Source of the DNA: Leifsonia sp. Root112D2
Lineage (GTDB): Bacteria; Actinomycetota; Actinomycetes; Actinomycetales; Microbacteriaceae
Assembly: GCF_001424905.1 (NCBI RefSeq)
Contig: NZ_LMCU01000001.1
Coordinates: 2,597,480-2,661,479, forward strand
Direction: 5' to 3'
Length of the DNA stretch: 64,000 nucleotides
Made by a program: the position numbers and the translations under genes. The notes under the pieces were generated by a model that worked only from the letters and a program-made list of their open reading frames with translations, had not been told where the DNA came from and made no database searches. Positions 1-7,539 of the stretch are shown one piece after another; positions within the stretch are counted from its first letter, which is position 1; each line of letters opens with the position of its first letter.

Positions 1-1
1 A

Positions 2-310
2 GCCGGTTGCCTCGACGCGCTCGAGAGCGCCGACTGGCTGACCAGGGTGATGGCCGAGGTACCCGCCGCCTTCGGCACGCTGGTGCGCGAACTGGCGGTT
101 GCGCCCATACCGGAGCGCAGCGAACGCGAGCTGACCGCGTACGTTCGAGGCGTGGCATCCGCCCTCGTCGACAAAGACCTGACCCGCCGCAAGCGCGAAC
201 TGCTCGGCCAGCTACAGCGCGCGGATGCCGGTGATCGCGACGCATACAACACCCTGCAGCGAGCGCTCATGCAGGTCGAAGCCGAAAGACGCAGCCTGCG
301 CGAGGAGTAG
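2..310 (+). CDS. dnaG: DNA primase DnaG, C-terminal fragment (partial, 5' end outside window)
   Basis: The reading frame is open from base 2 to a TAG at 308-310 and encodes the last 102 residues of a larger protein. The segment holds the pattern typical of the DnaG C-terminus of actinobacteria: a charged helical region containing ELTAYVRGVASALVDKDL and ending ALMQVEAERRSLREE. DnaG makes the RNA primers for lagging-strand synthesis and restart, and this end is the part that docks on the replicative helicase. The catalytic TOPRIM and zinc domains lie upstream of the window. The assignment rests on sequence recognition of the C-terminal domain alone. Confidence 0.8.
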   Translation, partial: AGCLDALESADWLTRVMAEVPAAFGTLVRELAVAPIPERSERELTAYVRGVASALVDKDLTRRKRELLGQLQRADAGDRDAYNTLQRALMQVEAERRSLREE

Positions 311-313
311 CAC

Positions 314-1168
314 GTGAAGAATGTGGTTCGCCGGGAGGGCTTGACCGTGAGCGATCTCTCGGTCGAGTATCCCGCCCACGGCGCGAGCGCCGCCTGCGTG
401 GCGCTGCGCGGGGTGAGTCTCGTGGTGCGCCCGGGCGAGATCGTCGGGCTGCTCGGCGAGAGCGGCTCGGGCAAGAGCACGCTGGCCAAGGTGCTCTCGG
501 GCCGTGCCTCCGACGCGTATGCCGGCGACGTTGCCCCTCGGATCACCGGAGGCGAGGCCACCGTTGCGGGTTTCGCCATGCGTCGGCTCTCCCGGCGCAA
601 GCGGCCCGAGCTGACCTTCCATGTCGGTTATCTGCCGCAGGATGCAGCCTCCCGGCTGCCGTCGTCGCAGACGGTCTCCGAGATCATCGCCGGGCCGATC
701 TTCGATCGCGACAAGCACTACAACCGGCAGGCGGTGGGTCAGCGCGTCGCACTGCTCGTGGATGCCATGCGCCTTCCGCTGAAGATTCTGAAGTCGTATC
801 CCTATGAGCTCAGCGGAGGGCAGCGTCAGCGCGTCGCCATCGCTCGCTCGCTCGTGCTCGGCCCGAGCGTGCTCATCGCCGACGAACCGACCGCGGGAAT
901 CGATGTGACGGTGCGTGACGCCGTTGTCGATGTTCTCGGAGGCCTGGCGCAGGAAGGCGGCTTCTCGGCGCTCGTGATCAGCCACGACGCTACGGTGCTG
1001 CGCGGAGTCACGACGCGGGTGGCGGTTGTGCAGCGCGGCAAACTCGTGGGCCTCGGGCCGTTCGACGAGTTGCTGGCTTCTCCCGAGCATCCGTATGTGG
1101 AATCACTGGCGCAGGCGTTCGCCGGCAGCCACAATGACGAGCCGGCACCCGGCAGAATGGAATCATGA
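314..1168 (+). CDS. ABC transporter ATP-binding protein, oligopeptide/nickel (Dpp/Opp) type
   Basis: A single nucleotide-binding domain of 284 residues. Visible motifs are Walker A GESGSGKST (about residues 48-56), signature LSGGQ (166-170), Walker B VLIADE (186-191) and the H-loop His in ISHD (about 224). The signature-to-Walker B spacing, EPTAGIDVTV and the HPYVESL stretch near the C-terminus match the Dpp/Opp-type ATPases that energise peptide or metal uptake. No permease or binding protein is in view, so the partner is unknown. The GTG at 314 follows dnaG by 3 bases; a later GTG at 347 would also keep all motifs. Its stop overlaps the next start (ATGA), so the two are translationally coupled. 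Confidence 0.85.
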   Translation: MKNVVRREGLTVSDLSVEYPAHGASAACVALRGVSLVVRPGEIVGLLGESGSGKSTLAKVLSGRASDAYAGDVAPRITGGEATVAGFAMRRLSRRKRPELTFHVGYLPQDAASRLPSSQTVSEIIAGPIFDRDKHYNRQAVGQRVALLVDAMRLPLKILKSYPYELSGGQRQRVAIARSLVLGPSVLIADEPTAGIDVTVRDAVVDVLGGLAQEGGFSALVISHDATVLRGVTTRVAVVQRGKLVGLGPFDELLASPEHPYVESLAQAFAGSHNDEPAPGRMES

Positions 1169-2187
1169 GCATCCACGAGCAGACCTCCGTGCGCAGTTCC
1201 CACCAACACCGAGCGGTGCTCTCCACCGCCGTTGAGGCACTCCCGGCGGGCGAACGGCCGCATCCCGGCCCGCTGGCCCTGCTGCCCAGGCCCAATGCGC
1301 TGTTCTCAGACGCTGTGGCGGCTGGAGGCGGCCAGGTTGAGGAGCTCTCCGCAGACACCCGTGCGCTGGTCTGGCTTTCCACGCAGGGCGCAGAGCAACT
1401 GGCCGACGCGCTCGACACGAACCCCCAGATCGAATGGGTGCAGCTTCCGTGGGCGGGCGTCGACGGCTTTGCCCACGTGCTGGCGGCGAAGGCCCGGCCC
1501 GGGCTGCTCTGGACGAGCGCGAAGGGTGCCTACGCCGAGCCCGTCGCCGAGCACGCCCTCACGCTTGCTCTGGCCCTGCTGCGGGTGCTGCCAACACGGG
1601 TGCGCGCCACGAGCTGGAGCAGGGTGCCCGAGGGACGTTCGCTCTACGGGCTCAACGTCGTGATAGTCGGTGCTGGGGGCATTGCCATCGAGCTGTTGCG
1701 TCTGCTCGCGCCTTTCGATGTGACCACGACGGTGGTGCGACGCTCGGCGGCCCCGGTCGCCGGTGCGGACCGCACCGTGGCATCCGATGCTCTCGACGAT
1801 GTGCTGCCCGAGGCCGATGTCGTGTTTGTAGCCGCGGCGTCGACCGCGGAGACGGCCCAGATGTTCAGTACCCGGCAGTTCGCGCTGATGAAGCCCGTCG
1901 CACACATCGTGAACATCGCGCGGGGGGCGCTCATCGACACGGATGCGCTCGTGACGGCACTGAACGACGGCGAGATCGCCGGGGCCGGACTCGACGTGAC
2001 CAAGCCGGAGCCGCTGCCCGATGGCCACCCGCTCTGGGACGTGCCGAACTGCATCATCACCCCGCATTCGGCGGACACGCCCGACATGACGGCCCCGCTG
2101 CTTGCCGAGCGGATTCGCCTCAATGTCGAGGCTTTCTTAGGTGACGGCCGCTTCGTCGGTGTCGTGGACCCGCTCGCCGGGTACTGA
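1165..2187 (+). CDS. D-isomer-specific 2-hydroxyacid dehydrogenase
   Basis: 340 residues. The NAD(P)-binding Rossmann fold starts around residue 163 with the dinucleotide motif GAGGIA (169-174). The catalytic set of the family is present: Arg in NIARGALID (about 253), Glu in the EPLPDGHPLW stretch (about 282) and His in ITPHSA (about 301). These enzymes reduce 2-keto acids to D-2-hydroxy acids or the reverse; phosphoglycerate dehydrogenase is a well-known member. The substrate cannot be read from the sequence. The first ~25 residues look like an unconserved leader, so an internal start is possible. Coupled by a 4-base overlap to the ABC ATPase upstream. Confidence 0.85.
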   Translation: MSIHEQTSVRSSHQHRAVLSTAVEALPAGERPHPGPLALLPRPNALFSDAVAAGGGQVEELSADTRALVWLSTQGAEQLADALDTNPQIEWVQLPWAGVDGFAHVLAAKARPGLLWTSAKGAYAEPVAEHALTLALALLRVLPTRVRATSWSRVPEGRSLYGLNVVIVGAGGIAIELLRLLAPFDVTTTVVRRSAAPVAGADRTVASDALDDVLPEADVVFVAAASTAETAQMFSTRQFALMKPVAHIVNIARGALIDTDALVTALNDGEIAGAGLDVTKPEPLPDGHPLWDVPNCIITPHSADTPDMTAPLLAERIRLNVEAFLGDGRFVGVVDPLAGY

Positions 2188-2234
2188 GACGCAGAAGACG
2201 ACACCCGAAACGGCACCGGATGCGGTGCCACGAT

Positions 2235-2262
2235 TTGGTCGCACACGAACCTTTGCTAAAGT
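2235..2262 (+). promoter_or_regulatory. Probable housekeeping promoter of tRNA-Asn
   Basis: TTGGTC (2235-2240), a 16-base spacer, then TAAAGT (2257-2262), about 22 bases before the mature tRNA 5' end. It fits a -35/-10 pair for the vegetative sigma factor. Inferred from position and consensus only. Confidence 0.45.
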
Positions 2263-2283
2263 GTCTAAGCACCACAACGCCAT

Positions 2284-2356
2284 TCCTCGATAGCTCAATT
2301 GGCAGAGCAGCCGGCTGTTAACCGGCAGGTTCTTGGTTCGAGTCCAAGTCGGGGAG
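2284..2356 (+). tRNA. tRNA-Asn (anticodon GTT)
   Basis: A 73-base cloverleaf. The acceptor TCCTCGA (2284-2290) pairs with TCGGGGA (2349-2355) with one G-U pair; D stem GCTC/GAGC; anticodon loop CTGTTAA gives anticodon GTT; the T loop is TTCGAGT. CCA is not encoded. Confidence 0.97.
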
Positions 2357-2359
2357 CGA

Positions 2360-2390
2360 AGCCCCCGGTCCTCCACGACCGGGGGCTTTC
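2360..2390 (+). terminator. Rho-independent terminator after tRNA-Asn
   Basis: Perfect 11-bp stem AGCCCCCGGTC / GACCGGGGGCT (2360-2370 and 2377-2387) with a 6-base loop, followed by TTTCTC. It lies 3 bases after the tRNA and closes its transcript. Confidence 0.9.
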
Positions 2391-2404
2391 TCATGCCCAT
2401 CGCG

Positions 2405-2420
2405 TACTCCCGGCGGAGTA
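2405..2420. promoter_or_regulatory. Palindrome TACTCC-cggc-GGAGTA upstream of the two-component genes
   Basis: Perfect 6-bp inverted repeat with a 4-base spacer, about 60 bases upstream of the histidine kinase start. An almost identical element (one mismatch) lies at 4402-4417, directly after the response regulator gene and upstream of the SHOCT/kinase-like pair. NarL-type regulators bind such inverted repeats as dimers, so this is inferred to be the operator of the regulator at 3721-4383. Confidence 0.6.
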
Positions 2421-2479
2421 TACGAGGAGGCTTCCCGCGGGCGATGCGCCGCGGTGCGTGCTCTGGCTACCATGAGGGA

Positions 2480-3724
2480 ATGCCGAGTACAGAGTGGGGA
2501 TCCCAGCCATGGAGCGGTGGGCCGCCCTGGGTGGGCAACACACGGCATCCGGGACCATGGGGCGGCGTGCCGCGGGACCCCGGGCGACACCGACGGGTTC
2601 TGCGCTGGGTTCCCGTAGTTGTCTCCGCGTTCGTGCAGTTGCCCGGCCTGATCGTCACCGCGGTGACCGGCGCGGAACCGCTGACAACCGTGGCAGTCGC
2701 CCTGGCGTTTGCTGCCTCCTTCGTGTTGCTGCTGTCGCGCCGGTACCCCGGCCCGGTAGTGGCGGGCATCGCCGTGTTGTGCCTTCCGGCGCTCTGGCTC
2801 GTGCATGGACCGCCCGTCTTCATGCTGCCGCTCGCCTTCGCGGTCGTGCTGGGCGCGGTGCGCGGTGCGCGGGTCTGGGTATGGGCGACGGCGGCAGCCC
2901 TGGCCGTCGCCGCCGCGGTCGTTCCGTGGGCCTTCCTGGCCAGTCCGTGGGTGATAGCGCGTGGCCTCGGCATGGTGCTCTTCCTGTGCATCCTGGCCGG
3001 TGTGGGCGAATCCGCCCGAGGGCGTCGTGAACATTACAGGGAGATGTCGCGGCGCATTGCGAACCAACGTGCTTCGGATACCGAGCTGGAACGCATCCGC
3101 ATCGCCCGCGAACTGCATGACGTTCTGGCACACTCCCTCTCGCAGATCAGCGTGCAGGCCGGCGTCGGCCTGCATCTCTTCGACAGCCAGCCCGAGCGCG
3201 CCCGCGAGTCACTTGCGGCCATCAAGGGCACGAGCAGCCGCGCGCTCGAGGAGGTGCGCGGGGTGCTCGGCTTTCTGCGTGAGGACGGCGAAGAGGCGAC
3301 GCGCACCCCGGGGCCGGGGCTCGACCGGCTCTCCGCCCTCGTGGCGTCCTTCGACGCCTCCGGGCTCACGGTGACCGTGCGCAACGAGCTGGGCACTCAC
3401 CTTTCCACCGCGGTCCAACTGGCGATCTACCGCATCGTGCAGGAGTCCCTGACCAATGCCTCCCGCCACGCGGCGGCGACACGGGCCGAGGTGCGCCTGC
3501 AAGCGGTCGACGACTTCTCGGTGGTGACGGTTGTGGACAACGGGCAGGGGCCGGCGGAGGGCTATCGGGCGGGGCGCGGCCTGCTCGGCATGCGGGAGCG
3601 CGCCGAGCTGCTCGGTGGAACCCTCGAAGCCGCCGCCCGCGACGAGGGCGGCGGCTTTCGGGTGCAGGCCCGCATTCCCTCGCGCATCGGGCAGGCCGGC
3701 GACGACGAGCGGCGCACCCCGTGA
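2480..3724 (+). CDS. Sensor histidine kinase, NarL-partner (HisKA_3) class
   Basis: 414 residues from the ATG at 2480, which has GAGGGA just upstream; longer in-frame starts run back into the tRNA-Asn gene and were rejected. A Gly/Pro/Trp-rich leader of about 40 residues is followed by four to five hydrophobic segments (about 43-175). Then come the dimerisation helix with phospho-acceptor His in RELHDVLAHSLS (about residue 213) and an HATPase domain with N-box QESLTNASRHA, G1 VVDNGQG and G2 GRGLLGMRERAELLGG. It autophosphorylates and passes the phosphate to the regulator encoded next, whose GTG start overlaps its TGA by 4 bases. The input signal is unknown; there is no large extracellular domain. 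Confidence 0.9.
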   Translation: MPSTEWGSQPWSGGPPWVGNTRHPGPWGGVPRDPGRHRRVLRWVPVVVSAFVQLPGLIVTAVTGAEPLTTVAVALAFAASFVLLLSRRYPGPVVAGIAVLCLPALWLVHGPPVFMLPLAFAVVLGAVRGARVWVWATAAALAVAAAVVPWAFLASPWVIARGLGMVLFLCILAGVGESARGRREHYREMSRRIANQRASDTELERIRIARELHDVLAHSLSQISVQAGVGLHLFDSQPERARESLAAIKGTSSRALEEVRGVLGFLREDGEEATRTPGPGLDRLSALVASFDASGLTVTVRNELGTHLSTAVQLAIYRIVQESLTNASRHAAATRAEVRLQAVDDFSVVTVVDNGQGPAEGYRAGRGLLGMRERAELLGGTLEAAARDEGGGFRVQARIPSRIGQAGDDERRTP

Positions 3725-4383
3725 TCCGTGTCGTGCTCGCCGATGACCAGATGCTGGTGCGCGCCGGATTTCGTGCACTGCTGGAATCGGAGAGCGACTT
3801 CGAGATCGTGGGGGAGGCATCCACCGGCGAGCAGGCGGTTGCGCTCGCGCAGCGCGAACACCCCGATGTCGTGCTCATGGACATCCGGATGCCCGACGGC
3901 GACGGACTGTGGGCGACCGAGCAGATCGTGGCAGAGCCTTCTCTGGCCGGAACACACATCGTGATAGTCACCACCTTCGAACTCGACGAGTATGTTGCGC
4001 AGGCGATCACGGCGGGCGCGAGCGGCTTTCTCGTGAAGCACGCGGAGCCGACCGAGTTGATTCGAGCCGTTCGAGTGGCGGCAGCCGGCGACGCGCTGCT
4101 CTCGCCCGGGGTGACCAGACGGCTGCTCGAGCGCATCGCCGGAGGCATGAAGGCGCCGCCGTCGACCGAGGCGTTGACGGCGCTCACCGACCGCGAGCGT
4201 GAGGTACTCGCCTTGGTAGGCCAGGGCCTGACGAACACAGAGATCGCCGCAGAACTGTTCCTGAGTCCCCTGACGGCCAAAACCCACGTCTCCCGCATCA
4301 TGTCCAAGCTGGGCGCCCGCGATCGCGTGCATCTGGTTGTGGTGGCCTACGAGACCGGTCTGGTGCAACCGGGCTGGCAGTAG
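3721..4383 (+). CDS. Two-component response regulator, NarL/FixJ (LuxR-type HTH) family
   Basis: 220 residues. The receiver domain has the acidic pair DD at 8-9, phospho-acceptor Asp in VVLMDIRMP (about 54) and Lys in GFLVKHAEP (about 106). The C-terminal LuxR-type helix-turn-helix reads LTDREREVLALVGQGL then TNTEIAAELFLSPLTAKTHV (about 155-190). It starts with GTG inside the end of the kinase gene. The TACTCC palindromes before the kinase gene and right after this gene suggest that it controls its own operon and the SHOCT/kinase-like unit downstream. Confidence 0.93.
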   Translation: MIRVVLADDQMLVRAGFRALLESESDFEIVGEASTGEQAVALAQREHPDVVLMDIRMPDGDGLWATEQIVAEPSLAGTHIVIVTTFELDEYVAQAITAGASGFLVKHAEPTELIRAVRVAAAGDALLSPGVTRRLLERIAGGMKAPPSTEALTALTDREREVLALVGQGLTNTEIAAELFLSPLTAKTHVSRIMSKLGARDRVHLVVVAYETGLVQPGWQ

Positions 4384-4401
4384 GCATCCTTTGCCGTCGG
4401 G

Positions 4402-4417
4402 TACTCCCTGGGGAGCA
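4402..4417. promoter_or_regulatory. Second TACTCC-N4-GGAGCA inverted repeat
   Basis: TACTCC-ctgg-GGAGCA, one mismatch from the palindrome at 2405-2420. It starts 18 bases after the response regulator stop and lies about 105 bases before the SHOCT gene. Shared arms and spacer point to one regulator acting at both places. Confidence 0.55.
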
Positions 4418-4521
4418 GACACAATCACTCCGCCGGGCAGATTCGAGACGCGAGGCAATCGGCGAGTCTGGGAAAAGGGCACAGACACCGTGCTCGCCAT
4501 CGAAGGAAAAGGACAATCACC

Positions 4522-4875
4522 ATGTTCACCGCACTCGCAACGACAACGGCATCCGCCGGCATCGCCGCCGCTCACTGGGGCGGTCCCTGGGCGGGCGGAG
4601 GCGGCTTCGGCTGGCTCTTCCTGCTCATTCCGCTCTTTTGGATCGCGGTCTTCGTACTGCTGTTCACCTTCATCGGGCGGCGGCGGATGCGCGCGTTCGG
4701 CCCCGGCTACGGTTACGGCCGCGGCTACGGTCACCCCGGCCTCGGCGCGCCCGGCGACGGCACCCGCTCGGCCGAGCAGACCCTGGCCGAGCGCTTTGCC
4801 CAGGGCGACATCGACGAGGTCGAGTACCGGGCCCGGCTCGAGGTCATTCGTGCCAGCCGGAGCAACGGCGCATAA
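4522..4875 (+). CDS. Small SHOCT-domain membrane protein
   Basis: 117 residues. A Gly/Trp-rich N-terminus leads into one membrane helix (about 30-52, WLFLLIPLFWIAVFVLLFTF), an Arg-rich cytoplasmic border, a Gly/Tyr-rich linker (GPGYGYGRGYGHPG) and a C-terminal SHOCT motif (EQTLAERFAQGDIDEVEYRARLEVI). SHOCT is a short helical module found at protein ends, thought to help oligomerisation. GGAAAAGGA lies just upstream of the ATG. The gene sits between a two-component pair and a kinase-like gene, which suggests a role in the same envelope-sensing unit; its precise function is unknown. Confidence 0.8.
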   Translation: MFTALATTTASAGIAAAHWGGPWAGGGGFGWLFLLIPLFWIAVFVLLFTFIGRRRMRAFGPGYGYGRGYGHPGLGAPGDGTRSAEQTLAERFAQGDIDEVEYRARLEVIRASRSNGA

Positions 4876-4948
4876 GCGCGAATTCGGGCAGGCGGTAGAG
4901 TCTCCTCTCGGGCGTGGCGTATTCGCCTCACCCGGGAGGAGACATTTC

Positions 4949-5848
4949 GTGAACGGCTGGCTTGACGAGAACTCGACGGGACTGCTGTTGGCTCTCGCCA
5001 TCACCGCAACGGTGCTGCTGATCGCCGCTGTGCTCTTTCTGGTGCTGTGGCTCAGGGCACGGAGCGCCGCGTTCGACCGGGAGGAGACCGAGTGGACGCG
5101 CATCGATCGCGAACTCGACCTCGCCGAGCAGCAGGGGCGGCTGCGCATCATCCGCGAGCTTCAGGATGTTGCGGTGCAATCGCTGTCCAAGCTCATCACG
5201 CAGGCCGAGGGGGCCCGGTACGCGGGAGAGAGCGACCCTCAGGCTGCGGTTCGCGCCACGGCACTTCTGGTTGAACGGGGGCGCGTGGTTCTGGGCGACA
5301 TGCGCCGGGTTTTGACCGTTGTGCGCGAGGGAGAGGCCGTCGCCGCACCGCGACCCTCCCTGCAGTCGGCACGCGATCTCTTCAGCGTGATGCGCGAGAC
5401 GGGCCTCGAGATCGCCTTCGAGGAGTCCGGGGAGCGATTCGAACTGCGGCCAGGCGCGGAACTCGCTGTCTTTCGCATTCTGCAGGGAACGCTGGAGAAC
5501 ACGCTCAAACACGGCGGAACCGGAACGAGGGTGCGCGTGGGATTCACGTGGACCGCGGAGGGCTTGCAGCTTGCGGTCGATGACGACGGCATCCGGGCCA
5601 CGGCGCGACGGGCCGGCCTGCACGGCGACGATCTCAATCGGGAGACGCAGTACACGATCGATGAGGATCTGCGCTCGCTCACCGAATCGATCACGGGCGC
5701 AGGACTCACCGAGATGCGGGAGCGGGCCGCGCTGTTCGGCGGCGTGCTGAACGCCCAGGTGGTGCCCGGTGTCGGGTTCTCGGTCTCCGTCGTGTTCCCG
5801 GCGCTGCGCTTTCACAACGGCATTCACGGCGTGAACCTGGGGCGTTAG
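4949..5848 (+). CDS. Histidine-kinase-like protein with Gln at the phospho-acceptor position
   Basis: 299 residues from a GTG at 4949 preceded by GGGAGGAGA. One N-terminal membrane helix (about 11-35) is followed by a HisKA_3-like helix and an HATPase domain. The helix reads IIRELQDVAVQSLSKL where active relatives have RELHDVxAHSLS, so residue 72 is Gln, not His, and the second His of the motif is also Gln. ATPase elements remain: an N-box-like ILQGTLENTLKHG, VDDDG and GAGLTEMRERAALFGG. It probably cannot autophosphorylate at the usual site and may act as a scaffold or ATP-dependent modulator of the neighbouring kinase-regulator pair. No response regulator follows it. Confidence 0.8.
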   Translation: MNGWLDENSTGLLLALAITATVLLIAAVLFLVLWLRARSAAFDREETEWTRIDRELDLAEQQGRLRIIRELQDVAVQSLSKLITQAEGARYAGESDPQAAVRATALLVERGRVVLGDMRRVLTVVREGEAVAAPRPSLQSARDLFSVMRETGLEIAFEESGERFELRPGAELAVFRILQGTLENTLKHGGTGTRVRVGFTWTAEGLQLAVDDDGIRATARRAGLHGDDLNRETQYTIDEDLRSLTESITGAGLTEMRERAALFGGVLNAQVVPGVGFSVSVVFPALRFHNGIHGVNLGR

Positions 5849-5857
5849 GAAGACGCC

Positions 5858-6424
5858 TCAGTCTTCCAGGTGGTCGACCCCGGGCAGCCAGCTGAGTCCG
5901 GGGGTTCCCCAGCCGTTCTTGCGCAGCGCCTTGGCCGCGGACTTGCCGTGTACATGGTTCAGCCGGTCCACGTAGATGGTTCCCTCGAGGTGGTCGTACT
6001 CGTGCTGCAGGATGCGTGCCAGCCAGCCCTCGGCGCGCAGCTCGTACGGCTCGTTGTCGAGGCCAACGGCCCGCAGGATGGCGCGTGGCGAGCGACGCAG
6101 CGGGTACCGCTCGCCGGGGAAGGAGAGACAGCCCTCCGATTCTTCGTCTTCATCGGGCTCGCCGGTGGGCGTCGGGCTGATCCACAACTGCGGGTTGATG
6201 GCGACACCCTCGTGGTGCCGCTCCTCGGCATCCGTCCAGGCGTAGACGAAGAGTCGCAGGCCAACGCCGACCTGCGGCGCGGCCAGGCCCACACCGGGCG
6301 CGGCGGCCATGGTCTCGGTCATGTCGGTGACAAGCGTGCGCAGCCGATCATCGAAGTCCGTGACGTCGACGGCGGCTTCGTGCAGAACGGGTTCTCCGGA
6401 GATACGGATGGGAAGGACGGCCAT
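5858..6424 (-). CDS. def: Peptide deformylase
   Basis: 188 residues starting at the ATG at 6424; an in-frame extension of 23 residues exists but looks unconserved. All three family motifs are present: GVGLAAPQVG, EGCLSFPG (the Cys is a metal ligand) and QHEYDHLEG (two His metal ligands and the catalytic Glu). It removes the N-formyl group from new proteins using Fe2+ or a similar metal. The acidic insert TGEPDEDEESEG before the second motif is typical of actinobacterial enzymes. Transcribed divergently from the DMT permease, with only about 40 bases between the starts. Confidence 0.95.
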   Translation of the reverse strand: MAVLPIRISGEPVLHEAAVDVTDFDDRLRTLVTDMTETMAAAPGVGLAAPQVGVGLRLFVYAWTDAEERHHEGVAINPQLWISPTPTGEPDEDEESEGCLSFPGERYPLRRSPRAILRAVGLDNEPYELRAEGWLARILQHEYDHLEGTIYVDRLNHVHGKSAAKALRKNGWGTPGLSWLPGVDHLED

Positions 6425-6465
6425 TCGTACAAGAATATCGGACGGAATGTCTGTAGGGTTCTCAC

Positions 6466-7377
6466 GTGAGCGGGGATCTTTTCGAGACGGCAAGCCAGCT
6501 CGCTCTGGAGCCGAAACAGTTTCTCGGAATTCCCATAGCGCTCACGGGGGCCGTCTTCCTCTCCATCGGTGCACAACTGCAGCACCGGGGAGTGACCAAG
6601 GTCGAATCGACGAATCCCGGCGCCGGCGGCGGCCTCAGCCTGCGTCAGCTCGCCCTGCTGCTCGCCCGGCCATCGTGGGTGATCGGCACGCTCATGCTGG
6701 GCCTCGCTGTCGTCTTCCAACTTGCCAGTCTGGTGCCGTCACCGCTGATAGTGGTGCAGCCGCTCGGCGCCGTCGCTCTCGTGATCACGGCCATCATCAA
6801 TTCGAAGGTCACCAAAACCGCGCTCAATCGGCAGTCGATCATTGCCATCTCGCTGTGCGTCGGCGGCGTGGCGCTGTTCGTGCTCGTTGCGGCCTTCACC
6901 GCCCGCGACCTGCCGGTGAACAACAACCAGCTCATACTCATTCTGCTGATCCTGGCCGGCGTACTCGTCGCCTTCGGCGTGTTCTTCGCCCTGCTGCGCA
7001 AACGGTTCAAGGCGATCTTCTACATCATCGGTGCCGGTGTGCTCTACGGATTCGTCGTCACACTGGCCAAGACAGTGATAGCGCGTATCACCCAGGGTGA
7101 CGTCGACTGGTTGCTCGTGGTCGGGGTCATCGCGCTTCTCGCTGCGGCCGGCGTCGGCGGCTACTTCGTGCAAAATGCCTACTCTTCCGGCCCGCCCGAC
7201 CTGGTGATAGCGGGGCTCACGGTGATAGATCCGCTCGTGGCCGTCACCATCGGCATCGTCATCCTGCAGGAGGCCACGCAGGCGCCGTTGTGGGCGGGCA
7301 TCGCCTTCGTGGTTGCGGGCGCCATAGCGATCTGGGGCGTCTTCCTGCTGGCCAGACATCATCCGCAGATTTCCTGA
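6466..7377 (+). CDS. DMT-superfamily permease
   Basis: 303 residues, nearly all hydrophobic, with about nine membrane segments (for example FLGIPIALTGAVFLSIGA at about 20, VIGTLMLGLAVVFQLASLV at about 72, LILILLILAGVLVAFGVFFA at about 155, and a final WAGIAFVVAGAIAIWGVFLL). The VQPLG motif after the third helix and the internal two-fold repeat are typical of the drug/metabolite transporter superfamily (EamA or NIPA-like members). The substrate is not evident. The GTG at 6466 was chosen because no ATG lies nearby in frame. Confidence 0.75.
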   Translation: MSGDLFETASQLALEPKQFLGIPIALTGAVFLSIGAQLQHRGVTKVESTNPGAGGGLSLRQLALLLARPSWVIGTLMLGLAVVFQLASLVPSPLIVVQPLGAVALVITAIINSKVTKTALNRQSIIAISLCVGGVALFVLVAAFTARDLPVNNNQLILILLILAGVLVAFGVFFALLRKRFKAIFYIIGAGVLYGFVVTLAKTVIARITQGDVDWLLVVGVIALLAAAGVGGYFVQNAYSSGPPDLVIAGLTVIDPLVAVTIGIVILQEATQAPLWAGIAFVVAGAIAIWGVFLLARHHPQIS

Positions 7378-7384
7378 GCCGAAT

Positions 7385-7416
7385 GGTCAATGTGCCGACG
7401 ACGCGCGTCATTGACC
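7385..7416. repeat. Inverted repeat GGTCAATG-N16-CATTGACC
   Basis: Perfect 8-bp arms (7385-7392 and 7409-7416). The spacer holds most of a second, nested 10-bp palindrome, GACGCGCGTC (7400-7409), that shares one base with the right arm. It lies between the DMT gene stop and the glycosyltransferase gene. No T-tract follows, so an operator is more likely than a terminator. Confidence 0.4.
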
Positions 7417-7539
7417 TGCGTGCGCGGGGCTATCGGCTTAGACTGGGCCATTGAATCAGCGCACCGGCACTGAAGCGCAACCTCAGAACTTGATGACCGG
7501 ATGCCTCTGACCGCTACACACACGTAGGGAACACGCCAC

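Noticed and set aside
212..1090. Open frame on the minus strand opposite the ABC ATPase
   Set aside because: His/Arg/Gly-rich shadow of a gene with intact ATPase motifs.
2333..2479. N-terminal extension of the histidine kinase at 2480
   Set aside because: It would place the start in the T arm of tRNA-Asn and read through the terminator.
4337..4948. In-frame extension upstream of the kinase-like gene at 4949
   Set aside because: It crosses the SHOCT gene; a GTG with a good ribosome site exists at 4949.
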